A stretch of DNA of 64,000 bases from Bradyrhizobium embrapense (GCF_001189235.2 NZ_LFIP02000005.1:372001-436000), one strand, 5' to 3'; numbered from the stretch's first letter, positions 8,577 to 18,615 are shown. Translations and numbers: made by a program. Notes: a model not told the origin generated them from the letters alone.

Positions 8577-8619
8577 AAAGGATGCGGCCCAAGAATATTT
8601 TTGCAGGACCGCATCCTTT
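8577..8619. promoter_or_regulatory. 11-bp perfect inverted repeat in the MFS / ECF divergent promoter
   Basis: Arms AAAGGATGCGG (8577-8587) and CCGCATCCTTT (8609-8619) are spaced 32 bp centre to centre, about three helical turns, with an AT-rich centre (AATATTTTT). It lies 68 bp upstream of the MFS start and 86 bp upstream of the 8705 gene. It may be a two-site operator or a hairpin in a leader RNA. Confidence 0.5.
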
Positions 8620-8704
8620 CGCTATCCGCAGACGTCCTTGAGCCTGACGCGGCCGGTTCGGGCCGCAAAACCAGGCCGGGCAGAACCGAGCGAAGGAGGT
8701 TGCG

Positions 8705-9013
8705 ATGAGACGGACCCTGATCAGGTACAAGACCAAGCCGGAGATGGCGGAGAAGAATGCCGCGCTGGTGGCGGCTGTGTTCGCCGAGCTGAAAGCGGCC
8801 AACCCGGACGGCGTGCGCTACATGACGCTGCGGCTTGAGGACGACACCTTCATCCACATGGTCGAGACAACAGCCGACGACGGCTCGAGCCCGATCCCGA
8901 AGCTGGCGGCCTTCCAGGCCTTCCAGGATGGCATTCGCGATCGCTGCGCCGAGCCGCCGCTGGTTAGCAGTGCTGTGATTGTCGGAAACTATCGTATGCT
9001 GGATGCGTCGTGA
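8705..9013 (+). CDS. Small dimeric alpha/beta-barrel-like protein (ABM-like), function unknown
   Basis: 102 residues, no signal or membrane segment. The pattern (RYKTKPEMAEKNAALVAAVFAEL ... FIHMVETTADDGSSPIPKLAAFQAFQ) resembles ferredoxin-like antibiotic-biosynthesis-monooxygenase folds. No catalytic residue can be assigned. A strong AGGAGG precedes the ATG. Its stop lies 20 bases before the ATG of the ECF sigma gene, so the two are almost certainly one operon. It could be a stress-related accessory protein or a ligand sensor for that sigma factor. Confidence 0.75.
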   Translation: MRRTLIRYKTKPEMAEKNAALVAAVFAELKAANPDGVRYMTLRLEDDTFIHMVETTADDGSSPIPKLAAFQAFQDGIRDRCAEPPLVSSAVIVGNYRMLDAS

Positions 9014-9033
9014 ACCAATCTGGCGGAGCCATC

Positions 9034-9930
9034 ATGACGTCACCACCCCAGGCGCCGGCCGCGACCGATGTCGATGCGCTGCTGGCGGCGATGCGGCCAA
9101 GGCTGCATCGCTACTGCGCCCGCATGGTCGGATCGGTCATCGACGGCGAGGATGTGCTGCAGGACGCGCTCATCAAGGCGATGGAAGGCTTCGCGTCCGC
9201 GGCTCCGATCCAGAATCCGCAAGCCTGGCTGTTCCGGATCGCTCACAACACCGCGCTCGATTTCCTCAGGCGGCGCAACCGCCACGACGCGCTCCACTCT
9301 TCGGAGGAGGTGGACATGATGGCCGCAGAGCTTGACGACGTCAGCCGCCGCGAGATCGCTGCAAGCAGCCTGCGCACCTTCATGCGGCTGCCGGTGGCGC
9401 AGCGCTCCAGCGTGATCCTGATGGACGTGCTCGGCTGCTCGTTGCAGGAAGTCTGCGGCATCATGGATTTCAGCCTGCCCGCGGTGAAGGCCGCGCTGTA
9501 TCGGGGACGCACGCAGCTGCGTGCGTTCGCCCGCGAGCCCGACGATGCGACGCGGCCTGGCCTGTCGCCGGCCGATCGCAACAGGCTCAACGCCTATGTC
9601 GGCCGCTTCAACGCCCGCGACTTCGACGCCATCCGTGCCATGATCGTCGACGACATCAGGCTCGAGCTCGTCAACCGGGCGCGGCTGAATGGCAAGGCCG
9701 AGGTGTCACGCTACTTCGGCAATTATGCCAAGATCGACGACTGGCATCTGGTGACCGGACAGGTCGAGGGACGCCCGGCGATCCTGGTGTTCGATCCGAA
9801 CGCACAGAGTGAGCCGCCGCGATCGTTCATGCTGCTCGACTGGTCGGCCGGCAAGGTCGCGACGATCCGGGACTTTCGCCACGCGCCCTATGCGATCGAC
9901 GGCGCCGAATGGGCGGTGGATCAGGGCTGA
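9034..9930 (+). CDS. ECF-type RNA polymerase sigma factor with C-terminal SnoaL-like domain
   Basis: 298 residues. Sigma region 2 spans ~20-80 (RYCARMVGSVIDGEDVLQDALIKAME, then AWLFRIAHNTALDFLRRRNR) and region 4 ~120-170 (LPVAQRSSVILMDVLGCSLQEVCGIM, HTH, RGRTQLRAF). A C-terminal ~120-residue NTF2/SnoaL-like part starts at LNAYVGRFNARDFDAI. Such fused domains replace a separate anti-sigma factor in ECF41-like groups, and none is encoded here. The ATG at 9034 is chosen because GGAG lies five bases upstream. A GTG at 9010 overlaps the previous stop. The target promoters are unknown. Confidence 0.85.
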   Translation: MTSPPQAPAATDVDALLAAMRPRLHRYCARMVGSVIDGEDVLQDALIKAMEGFASAAPIQNPQAWLFRIAHNTALDFLRRRNRHDALHSSEEVDMMAAELDDVSRREIAASSLRTFMRLPVAQRSSVILMDVLGCSLQEVCGIMDFSLPAVKAALYRGRTQLRAFAREPDDATRPGLSPADRNRLNAYVGRFNARDFDAIRAMIVDDIRLELVNRARLNGKAEVSRYFGNYAKIDDWHLVTGQVEGRPAILVFDPNAQSEPPRSFMLLDWSAGKVATIRDFRHAPYAIDGAEWAVDQG

Positions 9931-9975
9931 CCGCCTATCAGCGCGTGAAGCAGTGACCTCGCCATAAGCTCCGCG

Positions 9976-10003
9976 GTCGTCCCGGCCTTCGCCGGACGAC
10001 GGG
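9976..10003. repeat. REP-like hairpin (TCGTCCCGGCCTTCGCCGG type)
   Basis: A short palindrome, GTCGTCCCGGC-CTTC-GCCGGACGAC. It is one of several copies of the same unit in the window (15654, 41018, 44289 and 53480). It lies between the convergent ends of the ECF and DUF805 genes and may help end both transcripts. Confidence 0.65.
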
Positions 10004-10011
10004 AAGAAGAG

Positions 10012-10557
10012 CTACCGCGACTTGCCGCCGAATTCGCCGCTGGCAATCCGCGCCACGCGGCTGCCGGCCGCGGCCGGTGCGCTGCTTCGTTCAAACATGC
10101 CATCGCCGCCCCTTTGGCGCGGCAGGGGCGATGCTTCATCGACATGACCGTTACCCGGCCAGAACATCAGGACGAGGTTCATCGCGGCATTGGCGAGTGC
10201 ACCGACCACCGTTCCGGTGTGCTGATAGGTCAGCGCATATTCGGGAAACCGTCCGGCAATGGCCCTGTCGAGCACCATGAGGGCGATCCATGCCGCCATC
10301 ACGCAGACCGGATCCCAGCCGATGTCGCGCACCCGCATCGACTGCAGCATGAAGCAGACGACGAGCAGGCCATAGAAGGCGATGATCAATGTGGGGCTGT
10401 TCGATGCCTGCGCCAGCAGCACGTCCGTCCTGCCGCGCGGCACATTGCCCGTGATCCCGTAGACCAGCATCACAAAGCCGAGGCCCGCCACCAAGGTGCA
10501 GAAGAAGAAGGCCAACCGGCCCATTCGGGCATTGAACCCGAAGATGTAATTCAGCAT
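10012..10557 (-). CDS. DUF805-family inner-membrane protein
   Basis: About 181 residues starting at MLNYIFGFNARMGRLAFF, the characteristic DUF805 opening (a soluble-to-membrane aromatic motif, then four hydrophobic segments: ~12-32, ~50-70, ~80-100, ~115-140). The tail is hydrophilic and probably cytoplasmic. AGGGG lies upstream of this ATG. The frame continues upstream, but that extension has no membrane or domain character. The function of the family is unknown. It is monocistronic, divergent from the ABC binding-protein gene. Confidence 0.75.
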   Translation of the reverse strand: MLNYIFGFNARMGRLAFFFCTLVAGLGFVMLVYGITGNVPRGRTDVLLAQASNSPTLIIAFYGLLVVCFMLQSMRVRDIGWDPVCVMAAWIALMVLDRAIAGRFPEYALTYQHTGTVVGALANAAMNLVLMFWPGNGHVDEASPLPRQRGGDGMFERSSAPAAAGSRVARIASGEFGGKSR

Positions 10558-10935
10558 GTGACGCACCCCTTTGGCGGCAGCGTCGCCCAAGGATGCTTTC
10601 CGGACCATGAAGCCCGCGCGCGCTCGCCGGCCAGTGGTTTCCGGCTGCTTTACGGATTCGCTAAAGCCTGCTGCAGCGCCCCCGAGGGCAGGCGATCCTG
10701 CGACAATCGTTGCCTGCGCAACCGGCATTATATTTCTTGCCATCGCCGATTTGGGCGAATTATGATGCACGGTGCTGGGTATGCGCCGAAGGTTCTAATC
10801 GGGGGCGGTCGGTTCATGCTTGCTGCACACTTGCGATATCGCGCACAAAACACGTCACAGAACGACGCGCGCAAAGCGTGAGTCCCGAGCCCCGGTTGGG
10901 CCTGGCGGGATTTTTGGTTGAGGAGGGGAGTGAAT
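10558..10935. other. Intergenic region between DUF805 gene and ABC importer operon
   Basis: 378 bp without a convincing gene. It holds a 10-bp palindrome GCGATATCGC (10833-10842) about 95 bp before the binding-protein start, a possible operator. I see no clear consensus promoter or terminator. Confidence 0.4.
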
Positions 10936-12120
10936 ATGAAAAAGGCATTCTGGCTGGCAGGCGCCATGGCCGTGATTTCGGCTCTGGCGCTCGCGCAGCC
11001 CGCGATGGCGGCTGACAGCGTCAAGATCGGCTTTGTCTCGACCTTCAGCGGTCCGACTGCCGTGATCGGCAACGACATGCGCAATTCCTTCGAGCTCGCG
11101 CTCGACCATCTCGGCCGCAAGATCGACGGCAAGCCGGTCGAGGTGATCTACGAGGACGACCAGCAGAAGCCCGACGTCGGCAAGCAGAAGACCGAGAAGC
11201 TGGTGCAGTCCGACAAGGTCGACTTCATTGTCGGCTACATCTGGTCGAACGTGCTGCTGGCGTCGCTGAAGACCGCGGTCGATTCGAAGACCTTCCTGAT
11301 CTCGGCCAATGCCGGTCCGTCGCAGCTCGCCGGCGAACTGTGCTCGCCTTACGTGTTCTCGACCTCCTGGCAGAACGACCAGACGCCCGCCGCGATGGGC
11401 CTCTACATGAACCAGAAGGGCGTCAAGTCGGTGTTCCTGATCGGCCCGAACTATGCAGCAGGCAAGGACATGCTGGCGGGCGTCAAGAGCACCTTCAAGG
11501 GCGAGGTGGTCGGCGAGGAATACACGGTGTGGCCGAGCCAGCTCGACTTCTCCGCCGAGCTGACCAAGGCGCGCAACTCCAAGGCCGAGTCGATCTTCGT
11601 GTTCTATCCGGGCGCGGCCGGCGTCCAGTTCCTCAACCAGTACGCCCAGGCCGGCATCAAGGCGCAGATCCCGCTCTATACCGCCTTCACCGTCGACGAA
11701 TTGTCGCTGCCGCTGCAGAAGGACAATGCGATCGGCATTCCCGGCGCGCAGGAATGGGTCAACGATCTGCCGAACGCCGAGAACAAGAAGTTCGTGGAGG
11801 ACTATCGCAAGAAGTATCCTGGTCTGCGCCCGACCTATTACGGCGCCCAGGCCTATGATGCCGCCCAGCTAATCAACAGCGCCGTCGTCGCGGTCAAGGG
11901 CGACCTCACCAAGAAGGACGCGATGAAGGCGGAGATGGAGAAGGCCAACTTCAAGTCGTTGCGCGGCCCGTTCAAGTACGGCAACAACCACATCCCGATC
12001 CAGAACTTCTACCTGCAGGACGTGGTCAAGGACGCCGACGGCCAGCTGTCGCTGAAGACGGTCGCGACCATCGTCAAGGACGACCAGGATAAATTCCACG
12101 ACAAGTGTTCGATGAAATAA
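10936..12120 (+). CDS. Periplasmic substrate-binding protein of the LivHMGF-type importer
   Basis: 394 residues. AGGAGGGG precedes the ATG. A signal peptide (MKKAFWLAGAMAVISALALA, cleavage near PAMA-A) is followed by a Peripla_BP_6 domain (VKIGFVSTFSGPTAVIGNDM). It captures the substrate for the permeases and ATPases that follow as one operon. An 8-bp GC hairpin lies between it and the first permease gene. The family binds branched-chain amino acids, amides or aromatic acids. The catabolic neighbourhood makes an aromatic acid or amine more likely, but this is inference. Confidence 0.87.
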   Translation: MKKAFWLAGAMAVISALALAQPAMAADSVKIGFVSTFSGPTAVIGNDMRNSFELALDHLGRKIDGKPVEVIYEDDQQKPDVGKQKTEKLVQSDKVDFIVGYIWSNVLLASLKTAVDSKTFLISANAGPSQLAGELCSPYVFSTSWQNDQTPAAMGLYMNQKGVKSVFLIGPNYAAGKDMLAGVKSTFKGEVVGEEYTVWPSQLDFSAELTKARNSKAESIFVFYPGAAGVQFLNQYAQAGIKAQIPLYTAFTVDELSLPLQKDNAIGIPGAQEWVNDLPNAENKKFVEDYRKKYPGLRPTYYGAQAYDAAQLINSAVVAVKGDLTKKDAMKAEMEKANFKSLRGPFKYGNNHIPIQNFYLQDVVKDADGQLSLKTVATIVKDDQDKFHDKCSMK

Positions 12121-12172
12121 TCCTCGCACGATCTTGGGCGATCTTGGCCCGAGCCTTGCTTTTCGTTGACCT

Positions 12173-12192
12173 CGTCCCGCTCTTGCGGGACG
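12173..12192 (+). terminator. Hairpin between binding-protein and permease genes
   Basis: A perfect 8-bp stem, CGTCCCGC-TCTT-GCGGGACG, without an immediate T-run (a TTTTTTT run occurs 47 bases later). It probably lowers read-through or protects the upstream message, giving more binding protein than permease. Confidence 0.5.
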
Positions 12193-12268
12193 CGGGAGAC
12201 ACGCAGCGAGCAATGCGGCGGTGAACATGCACTGCCGCTGTTTTTTTAAGGGATAACGTAGCCTCACA

Positions 12269-13186
12269 ATGTATCTCGTCGTCGAGCAACTGCTGAACGG
12301 ACTGCAATTCGGCCTCTTGCTGTTCCTGCTGGCGGCCGGACTGACGCTGGTGTTCGGCATCATGGATTTCGTCAATCTGGCGCACGGCTCGCTCTACATG
12401 ATGGGCGCCTATTTCGCGGCGACCTTCGTGACCTGGACCGGCAGTTTCGTGCTTGGCGCGCTGCTGGCGCTGGGGGCGACGCTCCTGCTCGGCATCGTGC
12501 TGGAATATGTCGCGCTCCGGCATCTCTATGGCCGCGACCATCTCGACCAGGTGCTGGCAACGTTCGGCCTGATCCTGTTCTTCAATGACGCCGTCCGGCT
12601 GATCTGGGGCCCGGCCGGCCTCGCGCTGTCGCTGCCGGCCTGGCTCACCGTGCCGGTGCAGATCATCCCTGGCGTGTACTATCCGGCCTATCGGCTGATG
12701 ATCATCGTGGTCGCGCTGGCGGTGGCCGCGATGCTCTATCTCGTCGTGATGCGCACCCGCGTCGGCATGCTGATCCGCGCCGGCGCCTCCAACCGCGAGA
12801 TGATCGGCGCGCTCGGCATCAACATCAAGCTGCTGTTCACGTTGGTGTTCGGCTTGGGGGCTGCGCTCGCCGGTCTCGCCGGGCTGATGCAGGCGCCGAT
12901 CCTCACCGTGCAGATCGGGATGGGCGAGAACATCCTGATCCTCGCCTTCGTCATCATCGTGATCGGCGGCATCGGCTCGATCCGCGGCGCCTTCATGGCC
13001 GCGATCTTCGTCGGCATCATCGACACCATGGGCCGCGCCTTCCTGCCCGATCTGCTGCGCAAGGTCTTGAGCGGGGCGGCGGCCTCGACCGCGGCGCCGG
13101 CGCTGTCCTCGATGCTGATCTATCTGTTGATGGCGATCATCCTTGTGCTGCGGCCCGAGGGGCTGTTCCCGGCGGCCAAACGATGA
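12269..13186 (+). CDS. ABC importer permease, LivH-type
   Basis: 305 residues, about eight hydrophobic segments, BPD_transp_2 family. The N-terminus is typical (QLLNGLQFGLLLFLLAAGLTLVFGIMDFVNLAHG), and the coupling-helix/EAA-like region is RAGASNREMIGALGINIKLLF near residue 170. It forms the heteromeric membrane channel with the next gene product, with which it overlaps by four bases (ATGA). Membrane protein of the inner membrane. Confidence 0.9.
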   Translation: MYLVVEQLLNGLQFGLLLFLLAAGLTLVFGIMDFVNLAHGSLYMMGAYFAATFVTWTGSFVLGALLALGATLLLGIVLEYVALRHLYGRDHLDQVLATFGLILFFNDAVRLIWGPAGLALSLPAWLTVPVQIIPGVYYPAYRLMIIVVALAVAAMLYLVVMRTRVGMLIRAGASNREMIGALGINIKLLFTLVFGLGAALAGLAGLMQAPILTVQIGMGENILILAFVIIVIGGIGSIRGAFMAAIFVGIIDTMGRAFLPDLLRKVLSGAAASTAAPALSSMLIYLLMAIILVLRPEGLFPAAKR

Positions 13187-14122
13187 AGCCCAAGCTCAAC
13201 GCTTCCAATGCGGTTGCGGCGCTGCTGTGTGCCGCGCTGGTGCTGCTGCCGGTCTATTCGGCGGCCACGGGCAACATCTTCATCCTCACGCTGTTCACCC
13301 GCATCGCGATCTATGCACTGGCGGCCGCCAGCCTCAATCTGATCATGGGCTATGGCGGCATGATGAGCTTCGGCCATGCCGCTTATCTCGGCATCGGCGG
13401 CTATGCGGTCGGCATCCTCGCCACTGAGGGCATTGGTTCTGGCTTCATCCAGTGGCCGGTGGCGCTCGCGGCCTCGGCGCTGTTTGCGCTTTTGATCGGC
13501 GCGCTCTCGCTGCGTACCCGCGGTGTCTACTTCATCATGATCACGCTGGCGTTCGCGCAGATGGCCTATTACGTCGCCTCCGCGCTGTCGCGCTACGGCG
13601 GCGACGACGGCCTCACCGTCTACAAGCGCAGCGATTTCGCCGGCCTGATCAACCTGTCCGACCGCACGCAGTTCTACTATCTCTGCCTTGGCTGCCTGTT
13701 CGGCGGCCTCTATCTGATCTGGCGCATTGTCAATTCGCGCTTCGGCCTCGTGGTGCAGGGCGTCCGCTCCAATGAGCAGCGCATGCAGGCGATCGGCTTC
13801 CCTGCCTACCGCTACCGCCTGGTCTGTTTCGTCATCGCGGGCACGATCTGTGGCCTCGCCGGGGCGCTGCTCGCCAACAACACCGACTTCGTCAGCCCCG
13901 CCGTGATGTACTGGACCCGCTCCGGCGACCTGATGGTGATGGTGATCCTCGGCGGCATGGGCTCGCTGTTCGGCCCTGTCGTGGGCGCGATCGTCTATCT
14001 CCTGCTCGAGGAGCTGCTGTCGCAATTCACCGAATATTCGGGACTGATCCTCGGCCCGGTGCTGCTGTTGATCGTGCTGTTCGCGCGCGGCGGCATCATG
14101 GGCCTGCTCGGGAGGATGAGCC

Positions 14123-14130
<8 letters not shown>
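13183..14130 (+). CDS. ABC importer permease, LivM-type
   Basis: 315 residues with about nine membrane segments. It carries the family signature LNLIMGYGGMMSFGHAAYLGIGGYAVG (~45-75) and the cytoplasmic loop GVRSNEQRMQAIGFPAYRYRL (~190). It is translationally coupled to the LivH-type gene before it and overlaps the ATPase gene after it. It is the second half of the transmembrane pore. Confidence 0.9.
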
Positions 14131-14894
<764 letters not shown>

Positions 14895-14902
<8 letters not shown>

Positions 14903-15623
14903 CACAAGCACCGCTGATACTTTGCTGGAAGTCGACGCGATCGAAACCTGCTACGGCTTGAGTCAGGTGCTGTTCGGCCTGTCCTTGCAGGTCAGGTCGG
15001 GCGAGATGGTCGCGCTGATGGGCCGTAACGGCATGGGCAAGACCACGACCATCCGCTCGATCATGGGCCTGACACCCGCGCGGTCGGGCGCCATCCGCTT
15101 CGCCGGCGAGGCGGTGCGCGGCCTGCCGTCGTACAAAATTGCAAAACTCGGCATTGGCCTGGTGCCGGAAGGCCGCCAGATTTTTCCGAACCTGACGGTG
15201 CGCGAAAACCTCGTCGCGGCGTCGGGCAACCGGCTGAATGCCTCCGATCCGTGGACGTTGGAAAAAATCCATGCGCTGTTTCCGCGGCTCGCCGAACGAT
15301 CAGGCAATATGGGCGTCACGCTGTCCGGCGGCGAGCAGCAGATGCTCGCGATCGGGCGCGCGCTGATGACCAACCCGAAGCTGCTGATTCTCGACGAGGC
15401 CACCGAAGGCCTGGCGCCGCTGATCCGCGACGAGATCTGGAGCTGCCTGTCGATGCTGAAGGGGCGCGGGCAGTCGGTGCTGGTCATCGACAAGAACGTC
15501 GGAAACCTCGCCCGAATCGCCGACCGCCACTACATCATCGAGCGCGGCAAGACAGTGTGGAGCGGGACGAGCGAGCAGCTGATCGCCGAGCCGGATTTGC
15601 AGCACAAGTATCTCGGGATTTGA
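14895..15623 (+). CDS. ABC importer ATPase, LivF-type
   Basis: 242 residues. Walker A GRNGMGKTT, signature LSGGEQQMLAIGRA, Walker B LLILDEATEGLAP. The H-loop position reads VIDKN: the usual switch His (EHN/EQN) is replaced, as often occurs in LivF proteins that have VEQN. It pairs with the LivG-type subunit. Last gene of the importer operon, convergent with the GS-like gene, with a REP hairpin between. Confidence 0.9.
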
Positions 15624-15653
15624 TCTAGGACATCGCTCTCGCGCCATATTCAA

Positions 15654-15681
15654 CGTCGTTCCGGCCTTCGCCGGGACGACG
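15654..15681. repeat. REP-like hairpin between convergent genes
   Basis: Arms CGTCGTTCCGGC and GCCGGGACGACG with a CTTC loop (one G-U pair), the same unit as at 9976, 41018 and 44289. It sits between the importer operon and the GS-like gene and may act as a two-way transcript end. Confidence 0.65.
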
Positions 15682-15695
15682 GGAAGAGTGGGCCG

Positions 15696-17132
15696 TCAAA
15701 ACATCTCGAAATATTCGCGCTGCTCCCAGTCCGACACCTCGGCCTGGAACCGCTCGATCTCGGCGTTCTTGATGAAGACGTAATAGTCGACGAACTCCGG
15801 TCCCAGCGCCTGCCGGAAGAACGGATCGTCTTGAAGCGCGAACACCGCTTCACGCAGCGACTTCGGCAGCAGCGCGGCTTTGGTCTCGTAGGGCGTGTCG
15901 GCGGACGGGCCGGGATCGAGCTTGCGGTCGACGCCGTCGAGGCCGGAGAGAATTTGCGAGGCCATGTAGAGATAGGGATTGGCGGCCGGCTCGCCGATCC
16001 GGTTCTCCAGCCGGGTTGCCGGATCATTGGCGCTGCCGAGCACGCGGATCATGACGCCGCGGTTGTCGCGGCCCCAGATCGCGCGGTCGGGCGCCAGCGA
16101 ATAGGAGCGGTAGCGCTTGTAGCCGTTGATGGTCGGCGTCGTGAACACGGTCGAGGCGCGGGCGTGCTCGATCAGGCCGGCCAGCCAGGCGCGGCCGAGC
16201 GCACTCAGCGGTTCGCCGGCTTCCTTGGCCATGAAAGCGTTCTCGCCATTGGCGCGCGACACCAGTGACTGGTGCAGGTGCCAGCCGCTCGCGAACACGT
16301 TCGGCAGCTTGGGCCGGCACATGAAGGTCGCGTGATAGCCGTGGCGGCGCGCGATCTGCTTCACCGCCGAACGAAACAGCACCATGGTGTCGGCGGGCGC
16401 AAGCCCCACGGTCGGCGCGAAGGTGAATTCGCACTGGCTCGGGCCGAACTCGACCTCCACCGTGCGCAAGGGCAGGTCCAGCGCGAGGATGTCGCGGCGG
16501 ATGATCTCGAGCGCCGGCTCCATCTGATCGTAGCGTTGCTCGGTGAGGTACTGATAGCCGTGCGACAGCAGGCTGACCGAGGGCGGCCGGCCGGGCTGGC
16601 CGGCATCCTCCGGCGCCATGTGGGCGTCATCGAGCTTGAACAGATGGAACTCGACTTCGAGGCCGGCGACGAAATCGTAGCCGCGACTTCCGAGCTGATC
16701 GAGCACCTTGCGGTAGAGGTTGCGGGTCGCGAACGGCACCGGCCGTCCGTCGCTGAAATAGAGATCGCACAGCAGCCAGCCGGTGTTCTGCGCCCAGGGC
16801 AGCACGCGGAACGTGGTGGGGTCGGCGACCATGAGCACGTCGGCCGCACCCTCCATCTCCTTCATGCCGAAGCCGCCGCCGGATGTGAACACCGGAAACA
16901 CCGTCTTGTGCGAGGTGTCCTTGGCGAGCATGGTCGTGGTGATCGAGCAGCCGCCTTCCAGCGAACGCACCGCTTCGGCTGCGATCAAGGTCTTGCCGCG
17001 CAGGATGCCGTGCTGGTCCGGAAATGAGAGGCGGATGACCTCGAGGTTCTTCTCCTCGACGATGCGGCGGAGGCGGTTCGCGGCCTCCTTCTGCTCATCC
17101 GACCACAGGCCGTGACGCTCCACGAAGCTCAA
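15696..17132 (-). CDS. Glutamine-synthetase-like gamma-glutamyl ligase
   Basis: 478 residues. A beta-grasp N-domain is followed by a complete GS catalytic core: metal-binding GLEVEF (~152) and EVEFGPSQCEF (~225), the ATP/His segment FASGWHLHQS (~285), the Arg segment SYSLAPDRAIWGRDNRGV (~345) and RLENRIGEPAANPYLY (~380). It lacks a PII/adenylylation-type housekeeping GS context. It is followed on the same strand by nothing and preceded by a Rieske oxygenase gene. GS-like enzymes beside Rieske oxygenases act in aniline-type pathways (gamma-glutamylanilide synthase). By analogy it may glutamylate an aromatic amine or another amine before oxidation. Direct assimilation of ammonium is less likely. 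Confidence 0.75.
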   Translation of the reverse strand: MSFVERHGLWSDEQKEAANRLRRIVEEKNLEVIRLSFPDQHGILRGKTLIAAEAVRSLEGGCSITTTMLAKDTSHKTVFPVFTSGGGFGMKEMEGAADVLMVADPTTFRVLPWAQNTGWLLCDLYFSDGRPVPFATRNLYRKVLDQLGSRGYDFVAGLEVEFHLFKLDDAHMAPEDAGQPGRPPSVSLLSHGYQYLTEQRYDQMEPALEIIRRDILALDLPLRTVEVEFGPSQCEFTFAPTVGLAPADTMVLFRSAVKQIARRHGYHATFMCRPKLPNVFASGWHLHQSLVSRANGENAFMAKEAGEPLSALGRAWLAGLIEHARASTVFTTPTINGYKRYRSYSLAPDRAIWGRDNRGVMIRVLGSANDPATRLENRIGEPAANPYLYMASQILSGLDGVDRKLDPGPSADTPYETKAALLPKSLREAVFALQDDPFFRQALGPEFVDYYVFIKNAEIERFQAEVSDWEQREYFEMF

Positions 17133-17153
17133 GGTGTCGCTCCTTTCTCAGTC

Positions 17154-17237
17154 GTCATTGCGAGCGAAGCGAAGCAATCCATCGGTCCGCATACGCGGAG
17201 GCATGGATTGCTTCGTCGCTGCGCTCCTCGCAATGAC
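17154..17237. repeat. Palindromic intergenic repeat (GTCATTGCGAGCGAAGC type)
   Basis: Arms at 17154-17180 and 17205-17237, reading GTCATTGCGAGCGAAG... and ...CTCCTCGCAATGAC. It lies in the 124-bp gap between the GS-like and Rieske genes, both on the minus strand, so it would form a large hairpin in a shared message. Confidence 0.65.
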
Positions 17238-17256
17238 GGTGGGGTCATCGGATACA

Positions 17257-18615
17257 TCACTCCGCCGCCGTCAGACGATGCACGTTATCGGCGATCTCGC
17301 GCGGCACCGGGGCGGCCCACGGCGCGCCGCGGCGGCGCTTGACGTCGACTTCCATCCAGTAGAGCTCCCAGCCTTGGGTCGGCCCGATGCCGTCCATCGT
17401 GGCGGGGCCCTGGATGCTGCGCGCCGAAGCTTCGTCCAGGAACAGCATCGGCTTCTCGCCGCCGCTGACCTTCTCGATCTCCTGCCGCAGCAGGCGGCGA
17501 TACTGCACGATCGCCTTGTCGCTCTGGCCGAGATGCTCGTTGGTACGGTCCTGGATCGCCCCCATCGATTCCACCGCCCACTGGTCGTGGACGTTGATGT
17601 CGGTGCCCATGCCGGTATAGGTCTCGGTCGCCTGCTCGTGCGGATCGAAACCGTAATCGTTGCTCTTGTTCTTGCGCGACTTGTAGTCGGGCAACGTATA
17701 GAGCTCGAGCCGCTGGTCGCGCATCTTCTGTTTGTCGACCGGCGCCGCATAGCTTGTGAAGATCGCGTACCAGTAGCAATTCTCGTCATCGACCGGCACG
17801 TGCCACTGCGTGATCGTCATCTCCGTCGACATCGGAATCACGAAGCCGTGCGGGAACAGCTGGTTGGTGACGCGCACATGGGTGCGCTCGCCGTCGAGCT
17901 CGCGCAGCGCGATCAGGCGCAGGCCGTATTCGGTGTGCTCGACATTGATGATCGGCCGATCATATTCGCGCAGGATCTTGGTCATCGGCATGTCGCTGCC
18001 CGCCGAGGCGCCGCGGAACTGCTTGCCGTAGGCCGCCGAGGTGTCCTCGTCCTCGAAGAAGCGATGCAGGAAGGATGCGTGCGCCGGATCGATGCCGACC
18101 TCGAGGGCCTGCAGCCAGTTGCAGTTCATGTGGCCCTTGAATGCGAAGGTGTGGCTGCCGGGTGCGACGAAGCAGTCGAGCTCCGGAAATGCCGGCGGGG
18201 CGCCGTCGCCGAGATACGCCCACAGGATGCCGCTCTTCTCCACCACCGGATAGGAGCGCTGCTTGATGCCCTTGCAGAGCTGCGAGCCGACAGGCTCGGC
18301 CGGCGTCTCGATGCACTGGCCTGATGTGTCGAACAGCCAGCCGTGGAAGGCGCAGCGCAGCCCGCCATTCTCGAGCCGGCCGAAGGCGAGGTCGGCGCCG
18401 CGATGCGCGCAGTGGCGATCGAACAGCCCGTAGCTGCCGTCCTCGCCGCGGAACAGCACCAGGTTTTCGCCGAGCAGCCGCACCGGCCGCACCGGGCGCG
18501 GGCCCTCCAGTTCGTCGACCAGCGCCGCCGGCTGCCAGTACATCCGCATCAGCTTTCCGCAGGGGTCCTTGCGGTTGGTGCGGGTGATCAGATCGTTCGC
18601 TTCCTGGCTCATCAT
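17257..18615 (-). CDS. Rieske non-haem iron oxygenase, single-subunit type
   Basis: 452 residues. The Rieske [2Fe-2S] ligands are Cys69/His71 (CAHRGAD) and Cys88/His91 (CAFHGW). The mononuclear iron site is in NWLQALEVGIDPAHASFLH: bridging Asp176, His179 and His184. The overall layout resembles the phthalate/phenoxybenzoate (PobA-like) oxygenase group, which works without a beta subunit. It would hydroxylate or cleave an aromatic ring or ether using electrons from a separate reductase, none of which is encoded nearby. GGAG precedes a double ATG (18615, 18612). It shares orientation with the GS-like gene and is divergent from an IclR regulator. The substrate is unknown. Confidence 0.85.
   Translation of the reverse strand: MMSQEANDLITRTNRKDPCGKLMRMYWQPAALVDELEGPRPVRPVRLLGENLVLFRGEDGSYGLFDRHCAHRGADLAFGRLENGGLRCAFHGWLFDTSGQCIETPAEPVGSQLCKGIKQRSYPVVEKSGILWAYLGDGAPPAFPELDCFVAPGSHTFAFKGHMNCNWLQALEVGIDPAHASFLHRFFEDEDTSAAYGKQFRGASAGSDMPMTKILREYDRPIINVEHTEYGLRLIALRELDGERTHVRVTNQLFPHGFVIPMSTEMTITQWHVPVDDENCYWYAIFTSYAAPVDKQKMRDQRLELYTLPDYKSRKNKSNDYGFDPHEQATETYTGMGTDINVHDQWAVESMGAIQDRTNEHLGQSDKAIVQYRRLLRQEIEKVSGGEKPMLFLDEASARSIQGPATMDGIGPTQGWELYWMEVDVKRRRGAPWAAPVPREIADNVHRLTAAE

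Noticed and set aside
15654..15681. REP hairpin considered as CRISPR-like repeat
   Set aside because: Copies are scattered singly between genes with no spacers or array.
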